Positions 5,944 to 12,805 of a DNA stretch of 12,813 nucleotides are shown in pieces (positions within the stretch are counted from its first letter, which is position 1; each line of letters opens with the position of its first letter). Under the pieces are notes generated by a model that was given only the letters and a program-made list of their open reading frames with translations, did no database searches and had not been told where the DNA came from. The position numbers and the translations under genes were made by a program. The DNA is from Bacteroidales bacterium (GTDB lineage Bacteria > Bacteroidota > Bacteroidia > Bacteroidales > WCHB1-69): positions 1 through 12,813 of the forward strand of contig JAISDH010000446.1 of assembly GCA_031264975.1 (NCBI GenBank), in the 5' to 3' direction.

Positions 5944-7263
5944 TTAATCACCAACCATTCCCTCCCACAATTCTTTTTTGGCTTGATTCATATCCGGGAT
6001 TCTGCAATTTTCGATGGAGGGGACTTGTTTGATATTATACCCTAATCTTTGCAAAAAATTGGGCGCTCGTTTGATACCTTCTCCTATATTGACTAATACC
6101 GTTTGACCGTCTTTGATTTCTCCGGTTTGTATGGCTTTTATTAAACCAAGTACGCATACTGCTGAGGCAGGTCCGATATGGATTTTCTTTTCATAGGCTA
6201 TTAATCGGGCGACGTCAATTGTTTTCTCTTCTTCTACGCTGATGAAGTTGCCTTTGCTTTTTCGGACTAACTTCGCAATAAGAGGATATGTTGCAGGATT
6301 ACCCGTTGCTAAAATGGAAATCTCTGTTTGAGGGTTGTCTAAAATCGGATAATCTTTTTCATATCCGTCGGGGAAGTTTTGGGCTTTGGCTTTTTCCCAT
6401 GCTTGAACCATTGGGTTGCATTTATTTGTTTGAATCATCAGCATCTTCGGAAGATGTATGTCCGACAGGTGGGGAGAGAGTTCCCTTATCGCTTTATCTA
6501 TGGCTAAAGGACCTGTACCTCCACTGATTGCCTGTATATATACATCCGGCATTTTCCCTAACATCCGTAACCACTCAAATACCATGGTTCGCTTGGATTC
6601 TATGCGGATGGGGTCAATGTTTCCCGAAGAGATAAGTATTTCAAACTTCTTTGCATAGTCCGCAGCCACCTGTTTTGCGCGAGCATAGTCGCCGTCTACA
6701 CAGTAAACCTGTTGTCCGTAGGAGGCTATTTCCGATTGAGACGTCTTTTCCGAATCTACGGGCATAAAAATTGCCGCATTAACGCCTGCCAATGATAAGT
6801 ATTTTCCATAAGCCGTGGCGGTATTTCCTGTAGAAGCTATGCAATATTGATTGATATTGTTTTCTTTAAAAAGACTTGCTGCCATAGACGCGGCAATGTC
6901 CTTAAATGTATTTGTTCCTCCGTTGAGGTCGTTTCTATAGATATAGATATTACAGTCAATATGACAGTGTTGCTTTGCATAGTCTTCAAAAAACAACCAC
7001 CTTTCAAGGGGAATCGAGCCTTCTTCGCAAGAAATAATATTATCTCTGTTATACAAAGGCAAGTAATCGAAATAGTGCCAGAAGCTTTTCGGATTCTTTT
7101 CTTTGAGCAACTCAGATAATGATGAATAATCTGTGTGATATTCAATTTCCGAATGCTTGCTACCGCATTTGGGACACAGTTGATTCTGGTCAAACCATAC
7201 CGAAAAATTGTCGGTAATATGTCCGCAAGAAATACATCGAAGTTGGTATTTGCTGTTTGACAT
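5944..7263 (-). CDS. Threonine-synthase-like PLP enzyme with zinc ribbon; candidate cysteate synthase
   Basis: A 439-residue fold-type-II PLP enzyme of the threonine synthase superfamily. An N-terminal zinc ribbon is seen as CISC (C10, C13) and CPKC (C30, C33). The PLP lysine should be K121 in GGTNTFKDIA; ASTGNT (143-148) and SGGTGP (247-252) are the cofactor and phosphate loops. Threonine synthases usually have PTGSFKDR around the lysine, so NGGTNTFKDIA departs from that. The gene starts 3 nt after the stop of an alpha-oxoamine-synthase gene. Archaeal cysteate synthase (O-phosphoserine plus sulfite to cysteate) is a known paralogue in this superfamily, and cysteate is the head group of Bacteroidota sulfonolipids. 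I therefore infer cysteate synthase (about even odds). A true threonine synthase is the main alternative. The superfamily call is near certain. Confidence 0.88.
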   Translation of the reverse strand: MSNSKYQLRCISCGHITDNFSVWFDQNQLCPKCGSKHSEIEYHTDYSSLSELLKEKNPKSFWHYFDYLPLYNRDNIISCEEGSIPLERWLFFEDYAKQHCHIDCNIYIYRNDLNGGTNTFKDIAASMAASLFKENNINQYCIASTGNTATAYGKYLSLAGVNAAIFMPVDSEKTSQSEIASYGQQVYCVDGDYARAKQVAADYAKKFEILISSGNIDPIRIESKRTMVFEWLRMLGKMPDVYIQAISGGTGPLAIDKAIRELSPHLSDIHLPKMLMIQTNKCNPMVQAWEKAKAQNFPDGYEKDYPILDNPQTEISILATGNPATYPLIAKLVRKSKGNFISVEEEKTIDVARLIAYEKKIHIGPASAVCVLGLIKAIQTGEIKDGQTVLVNIGEGIKRAPNFLQRLGYNIKQVPSIENCRIPDMNQAKKELWEGMVGD

Positions 7264-7266
7264 AAT

Positions 7267-8523
7267 TTATTTGGTTACACGTTTGTGCGCTACTTCTCCC
7301 GTATTATAGACGCCTTTATCTAACTTTTCTTTTAATTCGCTAAATACATTTACCGTTTTCTCTACATCTTCCAATTCATGGACGGCGGTAGGAATCAATC
7401 GGAGCATGATTACGCCTTTGGGTACAACCGGATAAACTACGATGGAGCAGAATATATTGTAATTTTCACGCAAGTCGACAACTAAATTGGTTGCCTGGTC
7501 AACGCTTCCATTTAACAGAACAGGAGTTACCGGTGATTTTGTAATGCCGATATTGAATCCTTTTTCCCTTAAACGGCTCTGTAATGCTCGTGTTATCGTC
7601 CATAATTTTTCCCTCAGTTCGGGTTTTGTCTGCAATAACTCCAAACGTTTTAAAGCGCCGATAACCATTGGCATAGGCAAGGACTTAGCATAAATCTGCG
7701 AACGCATATTGTATCGGAGATAGTCTACTATTTCCGGTTCCGAAGCAACAAAAGCGCCAATACCCGCCATACTCTTTGCAAAGGTCGCAAAATGAATATC
7801 TATACCGTCGCTTACGCCAAAATGTTCTGCCGTACCAGCGCCCGTTTTGCCCATTGTGCCAAAACCGTGCGCGTCGTCTATCAAGATTCTAAAATTAAAT
7901 TCTTTCTTTAGGGCAACAATTTCATCCAATTGTCCCAAATTTCCGGACATCCCAAAAACGCCCTCCGTTACAAGCAGTATTCCGCCGCCCTGCTCATTTG
8001 CAAATTTGGTGGCTCTGGTCAATACTTCTCTCAATTGGGAAATGTTGTTGTGCGGATATACAAAACTTCTTCCGATGTGTAAACGTATCCCGTCCAAAAT
8101 ACAGGCGTGCGCTTCCGAATCGTATACAATAACGTCATGTCGGCTTGTTAATGCGTCAATAATGGACACCATTGCCTGATAACCGAAGTTGGTTAAATAT
8201 CCCGAAGGTTTTCCCACAAAGTTAGCGAGTTTCTGTTCCAATTCCTTGTGATATTTGGTATCTCCCGACATCATCCGAGCGCCCATCGGCGCAGCCATTC
8301 CAAATTCTTTTGCGCCTTCCGCATCCGCTTTCCGAACTTCCGGATGATTGGCAAGACCCAAGTAATTATTAAGACTCCAATTTAAAACTTCTTTCCCTAA
8401 AAACTTCATTCTCGGTCCTATTTCCCCTTCCAATTGAGGGAACATGAAATATCCGTCTGCATCTTTTTGGTATTTCCCAAGGGGACCCGGCGTTTCTTTT
8501 ATTCGCTTAAAAATATCTACCAT
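7267..8523 (-). CDS. Alpha-oxoamine synthase (serine palmitoyltransferase-like); candidate cysteate fatty-acyltransferase
   Basis: A 418-residue fold-type-I PLP enzyme that joins an amino acid to an acyl thioester with loss of CO2. Visible residues are H139 in SEAHAC (stacks on the cofactor), LIDDAHGFG (214-222, with D216 and H219) and the PLP lysine K250 in TFAKSMAG. An extended N-terminus (GPLGKY, GYFMFPQLEG) before WSLNNYLGL resembles Bacteroidota lipid-forming members more than the compact 2-amino-3-ketobutyrate ligase (about 395 residues). It is first in a two-gene unit; the threonine-synthase-like gene follows after 3 nt. Candidate roles are cysteate plus fatty acyl-ACP to 3-ketocapnine (sulfonolipids), serine palmitoyltransferase (sphingolipids), or glycine C-acetyltransferase. 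I favour the first because of its partner; the family assignment is firm, the substrate is not. Confidence 0.9.
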   Translation of the reverse strand: MVDIFKRIKETPGPLGKYQKDADGYFMFPQLEGEIGPRMKFLGKEVLNWSLNNYLGLANHPEVRKADAEGAKEFGMAAPMGARMMSGDTKYHKELEQKLANFVGKPSGYLTNFGYQAMVSIIDALTSRHDVIVYDSEAHACILDGIRLHIGRSFVYPHNNISQLREVLTRATKFANEQGGGILLVTEGVFGMSGNLGQLDEIVALKKEFNFRILIDDAHGFGTMGKTGAGTAEHFGVSDGIDIHFATFAKSMAGIGAFVASEPEIVDYLRYNMRSQIYAKSLPMPMVIGALKRLELLQTKPELREKLWTITRALQSRLREKGFNIGITKSPVTPVLLNGSVDQATNLVVDLRENYNIFCSIVVYPVVPKGVIMLRLIPTAVHELEDVEKTVNVFSELKEKLDKGVYNTGEVAHKRVTK

Positions 8524-8555
8524 TAAAAAAATAATTTAGATTAAAAAATAATTTG

Positions 8556-8563
8556 CAAAAGTA
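8556..8563 (-). promoter_or_regulatory. Candidate -7 box for the PLP-enzyme operon
   Basis: On the minus strand TACTTTTG fits TAnnTTTG and lies 32 nt before the ATG at 8523. The expected -33 TTTG is not evident at the right distance (only a T run), so support is partial. Confidence 0.5.
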
Positions 8564-8702
8564 CTAAAATATTCTTTTAAAAACATTACCGGAGAGATGT
8601 TTCAAAGAGATATTTTCCCCTTTCCCCTATTAATCTATTAAACCATACGGGCTTTACGAAGGGAAAGAATGTTGATTAAGTAATATGCAATGGAAAAAGA
8701 TG

Positions 8703-8710
8703 TATTTTTG
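8703..8710 (+). promoter_or_regulatory. Candidate -7 box for the ABC transporter ATPase gene
   Basis: TATTTTTG fits TAnnTTTG and lies 23 nt before the ATG at 8734, implying a very short leader. No good -33 TTTG is seen 18-20 nt upstream. The 210-nt gap between the divergent genes at 8523 and 8734 holds this box and the one at 8556, and nothing else I can identify. Confidence 0.45.
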
Positions 8711-8733
8711 CAGCCTGTAAAACAAATTTCCTA

Positions 8734-10455
8734 ATGTGTGATACCGTACTTGAAATAAATAATTTATGTGTTGACTTTACTTCAAAAAACAACACATGCC
8801 ATGCCGTAAAAAACTTGTCTCTTGTTTTGGAGAGAGGAAAAACGTTGGGTATTGTGGGGGAATCGGGTTCCGGGAAGTCGGTTTCCGTCCTTAGCATCAT
8901 GCGGTTATTGTCCGGAAGAAAAGTTCGTTGTAAGGGGAATATCTTTTTTTATGAAGAGGGCAAAAAAGTTGACCTGTTGAACCTGTCGGAAAAACAAATG
9001 CAGTTTTATCGCGGAAACAGAATCGGAATGATATTTCAAGAACCGATGACTTCGCTTAATCCTTCCATGCGATGCGGAAAACAGGTTGAAGAACTCATAT
9101 CGTTACACCTCCGCCTAAACAAAACCAAAGCAAAACAAAAAACAATCGAACTGTTTCAGGAAGTTTTATTGCCCGACCCTTTGAAAATTTACAATCTTTA
9201 TCCCCACGAAATATCGGGAGGACAAAAACAACGCGTAATCATTGCTATGGCAATCGCCTGTAATCCAGATATTCTCATTGCAGACGAACCGACTACGGCT
9301 TTGGATGTTACGGTACAGAAGGTTATTTTAGAGTTGATGCAGTCTTTACAGCAAAAATACGGCATGAGTATTATTTTTATCACCCATGATTTGGGCGTTG
9401 TCTCTCAAATCGCCGACGATATCCTGGTGATGTACAAGGGGGAAGTAGTTGAAGCGGGAGAAATGAACGATATTTTTGCGCATCCAACCCACGCTTATAC
9501 GCAGGGATTACTGGCTTGCCGCGTGCCTACCGATATTCGTCCGGTACGCTTACACACCATATCGGATTTTTTGCAGAAAGAAAACTCAGACGACCCTTTT
9601 TTACAGGAGATTGTCCCTGCGGAAAAATACAAGAAACAAATCGAACTGTTAACCGCTACCTCCCCCATTCTTAAAGTACGTCATCTGAACAAACACTACC
9701 CGTTGCCGAAAAAGGCATTCAAAAATCGTACATATTTCTCTGCGGTAGACGACGTTAGTTTTGAGGTATACGAAGGAGAAACATTGGGATTGGTGGGGGA
9801 ATCGGGATGCGGTAAAACGACATTGGGACGCAGTTTGCTCCGTTTGATTGAACCGTCGTCGGGAAGCGTGGTTTATAAAAATACGGATATATGTACTTTG
9901 TCTGCAAGTCGGTTACAGCGGTTTCGAAAGGAAGTACAAATTATATTTCAAGACCCCTACTCGTCTCTCAATCCTCGTTATACGATAGGAAACGCCATCA
10001 TGGAACCGATGAAATTGCATGGTATTTTAAACAACGACGCGCAACGAAAACAATATGCCTTAGACCTTTTACAACGGGTAAGTTTGGAAGAAAAACATTT
10101 TTACTGCTATCCGCATGAGTTCTCCGGCGGACAAAGGCAGCGAATCTGTATTGCTCGCGCGCTGGCGGTAAATCCTAAGTTTATCATTTGCGACGAATCG
10201 GTATCGGCATTGGACGTATCTGTGCAGGCGCAAGTTTTGAACTTATTGAACGAACTAAAAAAGGAATTTCGATTAACCTATATCTTTATCTCCCACGACC
10301 TTTCTGTGGTAAAATACATGTCTCACCGTATTATCGTCATGAAAAACGGCTGCATACAAGAGTTAAACGAAGCCGACGAACTCTACGCCAACCCAAAAAC
10401 CGACTATACAAAACAGTTAATTGCCGCGATTCCACAGATAAAAGGCATTCATTGA
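8734..10455 (+). CDS. Fused two-domain ATPase of a peptide/nickel-type ABC importer (DppD-DppF fusion, YejF/GsiA-like)
   Basis: A 573-residue protein with two complete ATP-binding cassettes in tandem, as in YejF and GsiA. Cassette 1: Walker A GESGSGKS (42-49), Q-loop Q102 in FQEPMTSLNP, signature SGGQK (161-165), Walker B LIADEP (181-186), H218, then the PTHAYTQGLL segment of the oligopeptide/dipeptide C-terminal extension. Cassette 2: Walker A GESGCGKT (355-362), Q406 in FQDPYSSLNP, signature SGGQR (464-468), Walker B FIICDES (483-489) and SHDLSV. The second Walker B reads DESVSALD where DEPVSALD is usual; catalytic E488 is kept. It would power import of short peptides or related solutes at the inner membrane. 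No permease or binding-protein gene lies in the window, so the partners must be elsewhere. It is the only clear plus-strand gene here. Confidence 0.93.
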   Translation: MCDTVLEINNLCVDFTSKNNTCHAVKNLSLVLERGKTLGIVGESGSGKSVSVLSIMRLLSGRKVRCKGNIFFYEEGKKVDLLNLSEKQMQFYRGNRIGMIFQEPMTSLNPSMRCGKQVEELISLHLRLNKTKAKQKTIELFQEVLLPDPLKIYNLYPHEISGGQKQRVIIAMAIACNPDILIADEPTTALDVTVQKVILELMQSLQQKYGMSIIFITHDLGVVSQIADDILVMYKGEVVEAGEMNDIFAHPTHAYTQGLLACRVPTDIRPVRLHTISDFLQKENSDDPFLQEIVPAEKYKKQIELLTATSPILKVRHLNKHYPLPKKAFKNRTYFSAVDDVSFEVYEGETLGLVGESGCGKTTLGRSLLRLIEPSSGSVVYKNTDICTLSASRLQRFRKEVQIIFQDPYSSLNPRYTIGNAIMEPMKLHGILNNDAQRKQYALDLLQRVSLEEKHFYCYPHEFSGGQRQRICIARALAVNPKFIICDESVSALDVSVQAQVLNLLNELKKEFRLTYIFISHDLSVVKYMSHRIIVMKNGCIQELNEADELYANPKTDYTKQLIAAIPQIKGIH

Positions 10456-10490
10456 CAATAGAAAATAGAAATTATGAGAGAAATACACAA

Positions 10491-10715
10491 TGTCGTTAAC
10501 ACAATGAACGCCTTCCGGCGTTCATTGTGTTAACTCCGAGCAAGCCGAAGGCGCAGCTCGGAGGTAGAGCTGTGTATTTTTCCTTCTCAATGCCGGATGG
10601 AGTTGAATTGCTTCGCAGTTCCGACAAAGAGAACGTATTTCGACCCCGAGCTGCGCTCCACTTGCTCGGAGTTATACATGTTGAACGCCTTCCGGCGTTC
10701 TTTAACTCAATGACA
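10491..10715. repeat. Symmetric inverted-repeat element of four GC-rich hairpins, ~225 nt
   Basis: The left half has a perfect 17-bp hairpin (arms 10496-10512 and 10517-10533, loop TTCC) and then CTCCGAGC...GCTCGGAG (10534-10563). The right half has CCGAGC...GCTCGG (10646-10669) and then GAACGCC-TTCC-GGCGTTC (10683-10700). The halves are inverted copies: TAACTCCGAGCAA (10531-10543) pairs with 10662-10674, and GCGCAGCTCGG (10551-10561) with 10646-10656. Hairpin centres are about 34, 109 and 34 nt apart. The first hairpin, 40 nt after the ABC gene stop, might also slow transcription but has no T tract. The centre (GAATTGC...GCAGTTC, 10610-10626) holds another small palindrome. A frame runs through the element but is best explained as repeat DNA. 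Confidence 0.8.
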
Positions 10716-10748
10716 TTTATCTGGAGATTACGCCGAATGTATAATAAT

Positions 10749-10777
10749 AAAAAAAGGTTGTGCGCTATTGAACAATC
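10749..10777 (-). terminator. Weak intrinsic terminator for the gene at 10789-11121
   Basis: On the minus strand GATTGT and ACAACC (one mismatch) flank a 10-nt loop and are followed by seven T. It lies 12 nt past the stop codon of the membrane-protein gene. The stem is short, so the U tract is the main support. Confidence 0.4.
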
Positions 10778-10788
10778 TTTCATATCTC

Positions 10789-11121
10789 TTATTCTTTATT
10801 ACTATTTTTTCCCTTCTCTTTTTTCCCAAGATAAAGTTTATTAGCAATAAGCGTCGTAATCAGGATAAGATAAAGAGCAATAGCGCTTACATTCGTTAAA
10901 TGTCCCCATAATATACGTTCAAAACTTTCTTCTTCATAAATAGACATGCTTTGAAGCAAAGAAATTATTGACATAAGAATAAGGTAAGAAATAAAAAGAC
11001 CTGCGAAAAATATGATTCTTGATTTCTTTGACTTATTTCTATTAATGAATAAAATTATACAGAATATACTCAAGGCAATCATGCTGCCTATAATAATAAT
11101 AAGATTTGCATTTATTGGCAT
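10789..11121 (-). CDS. Small membrane protein, three predicted helices, unknown family
   Basis: The predicted protein has 110 residues with hydrophobic segments at about 7-27, 36-58 and 75-95. A basic loop (NRNKSKKSR, 27-35) follows helix 1, an acidic loop (YEEESFER, 62-69) precedes helix 3, and the charged tail is KKEKGKNSNKE. This pattern suggests a real integral membrane protein, probably with the basic loop and tail inside. I do not recognise the family and see no motif that gives a role. Support for expression comes from a well-formed promoter upstream (11183-11214) and a possible terminator downstream. It stands alone between an inverted-repeat element and the DUF6261 gene. It is not obviously related in sequence to the other three-helix protein at 893-1189. 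Confidence 0.65.
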   Translation of the reverse strand: MPINANLIIIIGSMIALSIFCIILFINRNKSKKSRIIFFAGLFISYLILMSIISLLQSMSIYEEESFERILWGHLTNVSAIALYLILITTLIANKLYLGKKEKGKNSNKE

Positions 11122-11182
11122 AATATATTTTTTAATTAATAATGAAGTAAAAAACTATAAGGTTCCAAAAGGGTACAAGAAA

Positions 11183-11214
11183 CAAAGATACAAGTTACAA
11201 TGCGAAAGCACAAA
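11183..11214 (-). promoter_or_regulatory. Bacteroidota-type promoter for the 110-residue membrane protein
   Basis: On the minus strand TTTG (11211-11214), a 20-nt spacer and TATCTTTG (11183-11190) match both halves of the consensus. The predicted start is near 11176, giving a leader of about 55 nt before the ATG at 11121. Confidence 0.65.
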
Positions 11215-11282
11215 AAGAAAACGCCAACAGCCAACAATCCGAAATGTATTCACCCGTTCACTTCTCTACTTCTCCGTTCACA

Positions 11283-11318
11283 CATTAATCACTAACCGCT
11301 AATCATTAATCACTAACC
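11283..11318. repeat. Two copies of the 15-mer CATTAATCACTAACC, 21 nt apart
   Basis: Copies at 11283-11297 and 11304-11318 overlap the 3' end of the DUF6261 gene and supply its last codons and TAA stop. Relatives lie at 684-698 (reverse), at the stop of the threonine-synthase-like gene (5942-5956, one base different) and in partial form near 12697. Confidence 0.7.
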
Positions 11319-12082
11319 TCGTCATTCATTGGTTCGATTGATTTTTCGTTGGAGACGTTTTGATTTGCTTTTCGTCTGGCGGAACGGGCGGCAAGTTGCT
11401 GTTTGTAATAGGTGTTGAGGTTATTGATAGCGGAAATCAGGGGAAGATAGTTTTGTTCGCCATATTCGCAGCAACAGGACTCGATAACGTACCACAAGGT
11501 TGTAATTGCCTTATCGCATTCGAGGCGGGTAGCATGTATATTTATCTTTTCAGTTTCTGCCTGACGTTGACTTCGTTGCATGAACAGGCGGTCAAATTCC
11601 TTATTTACTTCATCCATTCGTACAAAAAGCGGCGTTAGAGATAGCGCTTCAAGAGATTCCATTATGTCAGGCTGTGCTTTGACGTCCGCTACCAAATCAT
11701 AAAGACGTTTTGTTTCAGCGGTGTAATTAGCAGATGCAATATCTTTTCCATGCTTTTTAATCATCGTCATAATCCGGTGTGCATGATTGCTTATTTCGGA
11801 GATTGGCGTTCGTTGAAACGCTTTAGAGACGGCGTGAATAATGTTGAAAAACGTATCTCGTTGCTGATCAAGTTCGCTTAACAGGGCGCTGTCCTGGTCG
11901 AAGTTTTCCTGCGTTTCTATTTTGGCTAACAGTGGACGAAATGCCGCTAAACGCTCAAAACTTTGTCCAAAATGCAAATTATGAGGCTCGTGTGCCTCTA
12001 ATATATCTATTATCCGTTCGACTACTAAGGGATATTCGCTATTCCACAGTCCCGGAAATTTAAATCTTACTATGTTTGCCAT
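11306..12082 (-). CDS. DUF6261 family protein, function unknown
   Basis: A 258-residue, probably all-helical soluble protein with no signal peptide or membrane segment. I recognise the family from the opening (MANIVRFKFPGLWNSEYPL) and from segments such as FNIIHAVSKAF and YKQQLAARSARRKANQ. DUF6261 is found in Bacteroidota, often in several copies per genome, and has no assigned function. The last 30 or so residues are Arg/Lys-rich and then Asn/Glu/Ser-rich and probably disordered. The final codons and stop lie inside a dispersed 15-mer repeat, so the C-terminal sequence may have been set by that repeat. It is a single-gene unit with its own -7 box (12135-12142), a short A-rich leader and tandem repeat arrays beyond. 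Confidence 0.8.
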   Translation of the reverse strand: MANIVRFKFPGLWNSEYPLVVERIIDILEAHEPHNLHFGQSFERLAAFRPLLAKIETQENFDQDSALLSELDQQRDTFFNIIHAVSKAFQRTPISEISNHAHRIMTMIKKHGKDIASANYTAETKRLYDLVADVKAQPDIMESLEALSLTPLFVRMDEVNKEFDRLFMQRSQRQAETEKINIHATRLECDKAITTLWYVIESCCCEYGEQNYLPLISAINNLNTYYKQQLAARSARRKANQNVSNEKSIEPMNDEVSD

Positions 12083-12134
12083 GCTTTTCTTTTTTGTTTC
12101 AAATTAAAAGATATGTGTACAAAATATTTCGATG

Positions 12135-12142
12135 CAAAGATA
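12135..12142 (-). promoter_or_regulatory. Candidate -7 box of the DUF6261 gene
   Basis: On the minus strand TATCTTTG lies 52 nt before the ATG at 12082 and matches TAnnTTTG exactly. A TTTG -33 box is not clear at the expected distance, where the sequence reads AAAG. Confidence 0.55.
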
Positions 12143-12187
12143 GTAAAGTTTTTTATTTATCTTTATATAGTAGTTAAAAAATGAATT

Positions 12188-12253
12188 ATATTTTTGTTTA
12201 CTATTTGTATATCAGTTTAAAAACTAATCATATTTTTGTTTACGATTTGCATA
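12188..12253. repeat. Two-copy 42-nt repeat upstream of the DUF6261 promoter
   Basis: ATATTTTTGTTTAC plus ATTTG and ATA occurs at 12188-12211 and 12230-12253 with two substitutions, offset 42 nt. Each copy contains TATTTTTG, which fits the -7 consensus on the plus strand, but no plus-strand gene follows. Confidence 0.65.
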
Positions 12254-12289
12254 GTTGTTAGGAAATTAATTAGATTTCTATTTTCTATC

Positions 12290-12618
12290 AAGTAGAGCAT
12301 TAGAAAATGGTCATTTTCTAATGCTCTATATAAGTAGAAAAGAGAAAATTGACCATTTTCTAACTTTATTCTAAGTAGAAAAGGAGAAAATGACTATTTT
12401 CCTATTTTATTCCAAGTAGAAAAAGAGAAAATAACTATTTTCCTATTTTCTACCAAGTAGAAAAGGGGAAATTGACCATTTTCTAACTTTCTACCAAGTA
12501 GAAAAGAGAAAAATGACCATTTTCTAACTTTATTCCAGGTAGAGAAGAAGAAATAAATCTTGCTCTTATTTTATTCCGGGTAGAGAAGAGGAAATTAATC
12601 CTGTTATCATTTTTTATT
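12290..12618. repeat. 41-nt tandem array, eight units, each a potential hairpin
   Basis: The landmark AAGTAGA (or RGGTAGA) recurs at 12290, 12332, 12373, 12414, 12455, 12496, 12537 and 12578. That is one 42-nt step followed by six steps of exactly 41 nt. Most units contain AGAAAAT...ATTTTCT arms around a TGACC- or TAACT-like loop, so each can fold. The first unit is a perfect 17-bp inverted repeat (12293-12309 and 12312-12328). The last two units are the most diverged. 41 is not a multiple of 3, so it is not coding. Confidence 0.88.
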
Positions 12619-12777
12619 GAACAGAATCAGGCGATTATCCTGAATGTCTGGTCGTATAAGGACGAAGCAGAGCAAAATTAATCACTCATCACTCATCATT
12701 AATCACTATTTACCTCCTGCAATTCCTGATTCAGGCGAAAATGGCAAAACTATTCGTCTCTACCGGTGTGACTTATG
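12619..12777. other. Spacer without a recognisable gene
   Basis: There is a small TCAGG/CCTGA palindrome near 12627-12643, a run of ATCACTCATCACTCATC with a partial CATTAATCACTA repeat near 12697, and a minus-strand tail reading NQELQEVNSD then stop. That tail is closed by a TAG 16 codons upstream. It resembles the 3' ends of the DUF6261 and threonine-synthase-like genes and may be a gene remnant. No feature is firmly supported. Confidence 0.35.
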
Positions 12778-12805
12778 AAAAAAGGCTATCCCGAAGGGTA
12801 GCCTC
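12778..12805 (-). terminator. Intrinsic terminator of a minus-strand gene beyond the right edge
   Basis: On the minus strand AGGCTACCC, loop TTC, GGG-A-TAGCCT (one bulged base) forms a strong stem with a CTTCGG-type tip, followed directly by TTTTTTT. The opposite strand has no T tract after the stem, so it terminates leftward transcription from a gene to the right of 12813. Confidence 0.85.

Noticed and set aside
10188..10844. Plus-strand frames of 103-105 codons across the end of the ABC gene and the following element
   Set aside because: The first is an out-of-frame shadow of the ATPase gene. The second reads through GC-rich hairpins and then antisense through the end of the membrane-protein gene.
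11325..11345. GGTTCGATT resembling a tRNA T-loop
   Set aside because: It lies within the DUF6261 coding sequence, and no cloverleaf stems or anticodon arm can be drawn around it.
12660..12760. Minus-strand tail reading NQELQEVNSD then stop, as the 3' end of a gene
   Set aside because: An in-frame TAG lies only 16 codons upstream, so at best it is a remnant. The likely real upstream gene ends before the terminator at 12778-12805.
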